A stretch of DNA of 14,708 bases from NCBI GenBank assembly GCA_002256535.1, contig NMUJ01000008.1, positions 1 through 14,708 on the forward strand. Direction: 5' to 3'. The stretch comes from Caldifarciminota bacterium 4484_18. Lineage in GTDB: Bacteria; Hydrothermota; UBA3073; NMUJ01. This document shows, one piece after another, positions 14,364-14,708 of this stretch. Numbering within the stretch: the stretch's first letter is position 1; every line of letters starts with the position of its first letter. A model generated the notes under the pieces. The model was not told the origin of the DNA, searched no databases, and saw nothing but the letters and a program-made list of their open reading frames with translations. The position numbers and the translations under genes are program-made.

Positions 14364-14708
14364 ATGAGAAAGTTTAAAGGATCAGGAGTATTTATTATAA
14401 GTTTGATAGTGTTGGTTATCGCATGGAGTACGGCATTTGGTTTCAACAAAATAAAGTTCGCAGTGATAGCCGATACGCATATGGACCTCTACGGGGTGAA
14501 TGAGATGAAGATGGGGGCAGCCAGTTGTGAGATCGTCAGAAAGACAGTAGAAGAACTGAACACCATACCGGATCTCGACTTCGTGTTAGTTGTTGGGGAT
14601 CTACTACTCGATGGTGAGCCTTATAACCTGGACCTCTTCAAGACATACATAGATAACTTAAGAGTCCCATACTACGTAGTGATGGGTAACCACGATTGGG
14701 CACCTGCT
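14364..14708 (+). CDS. Secreted calcineurin-like metallophosphoesterase, N-terminal part (runs off window)
   Basis: The frame has 115 codons and is open at the window edge. Residues 1-26 form a signal peptide (MRKFK, hydrophobic core to about 21, cleavage near AFG). The mature protein begins with the metallophosphoesterase fold: D37-x-H39 in ADTH, G78-D79 in VVGDLLLDGE and G108-N-H-D111 in MGNHDW. These are the first three of the five metal-ligand motifs; the two His motifs lie beyond the edge. Family members hydrolyse phosphomonoesters or diesters with two metal ions, and the substrate here is unknown. An exported or lipid-anchored location in the periplasm is likely, although no lipobox Cys follows the hydrophobic core. 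It is separated from the porin by a terminator and has its own Shine-Dalgarno. Confidence 0.88.
   Translation, partial: MRKFKGSGVFIISLIVLVIAWSTAFGFNKIKFAVIADTHMDLYGVNEMKMGAASCEIVRKTVEELNTIPDLDFVLVVGDLLLDGEPYNLDLFKTYIDNLRVPYYVVMGNHDWAPA

Overview
The window reads as a piece of a chromosome from a diderm, probably anaerobic and possibly thermophilic bacterium of a poorly sampled lineage. The diderm call rests on a BamD-like lipoprotein and an OprP-like porin. The anaerobe call rests on a ferredoxin-dependent 2-oxoacid oxidoreductase subunit, and a divergent partial gene resembles a V/A-type ATPase stalk subunit. A bacterial sn-glycerol-1-phosphate dehydrogenase is also present. This mix is reminiscent of candidate phyla such as WOR-3 (Stahlbacteria), but that placement is an impression from protein content and has not been tested. 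The sequence looks like ordinary core genome. No IS element, prophage, CRISPR array, tRNA or rRNA was seen.

Layout. (1) 1-156: a divergent promoter region between a partial minus-strand stalk-subunit gene and porB. (2) 157-3397: a compressed plus-strand operon, porB - punA - bamD-like - holA, in which every gene overlaps the next. holA appears broken: its N-terminal 35 codons and the remainder lie in different frames, and roughly 15-25 codons of the usual protein are missing at the junction. (3) 3398-10367: a new promoter, then rpoC (without rpoB beside it), an unlisted 29-residue single-span membrane protein, secD and secF. (4) 10375-13170, minus strand: a GlcD-type FAD-linked oxidoreductase, transcribed after a glycerol-1-phosphate dehydrogenase that carries a Cys-x2-Cys-x3-His head. 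(5) 13171-13280: a second divergent promoter region. (6) 13281-14151: a porin gene that is also frame-disrupted with apparent loss of internal sequence, followed by a strong intrinsic terminator. (7) 14220-14708: a promoter-bearing spacer and the start of a secreted calcineurin-like phosphoesterase that runs off the window.

How the parts work together. Region 2 mixes central carbon metabolism, purine salvage, outer-membrane assembly and the replication clamp loader. Region 3 couples transcription (beta') to protein export (SecDF). Regions 4-7 are envelope-related: stereospecific glycerol phosphate for lipid, an outer-membrane channel and a secreted phosphoesterase.

The points most worth a second look are the tiny membrane protein between rpoC and secD, the two genes with combined frameshift and deletion, repeated promoters that seem to give leaderless mRNAs, and rpoC standing apart from rpoB. 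I found no convincing multi-gene novel system. The unusual items are individual ones.
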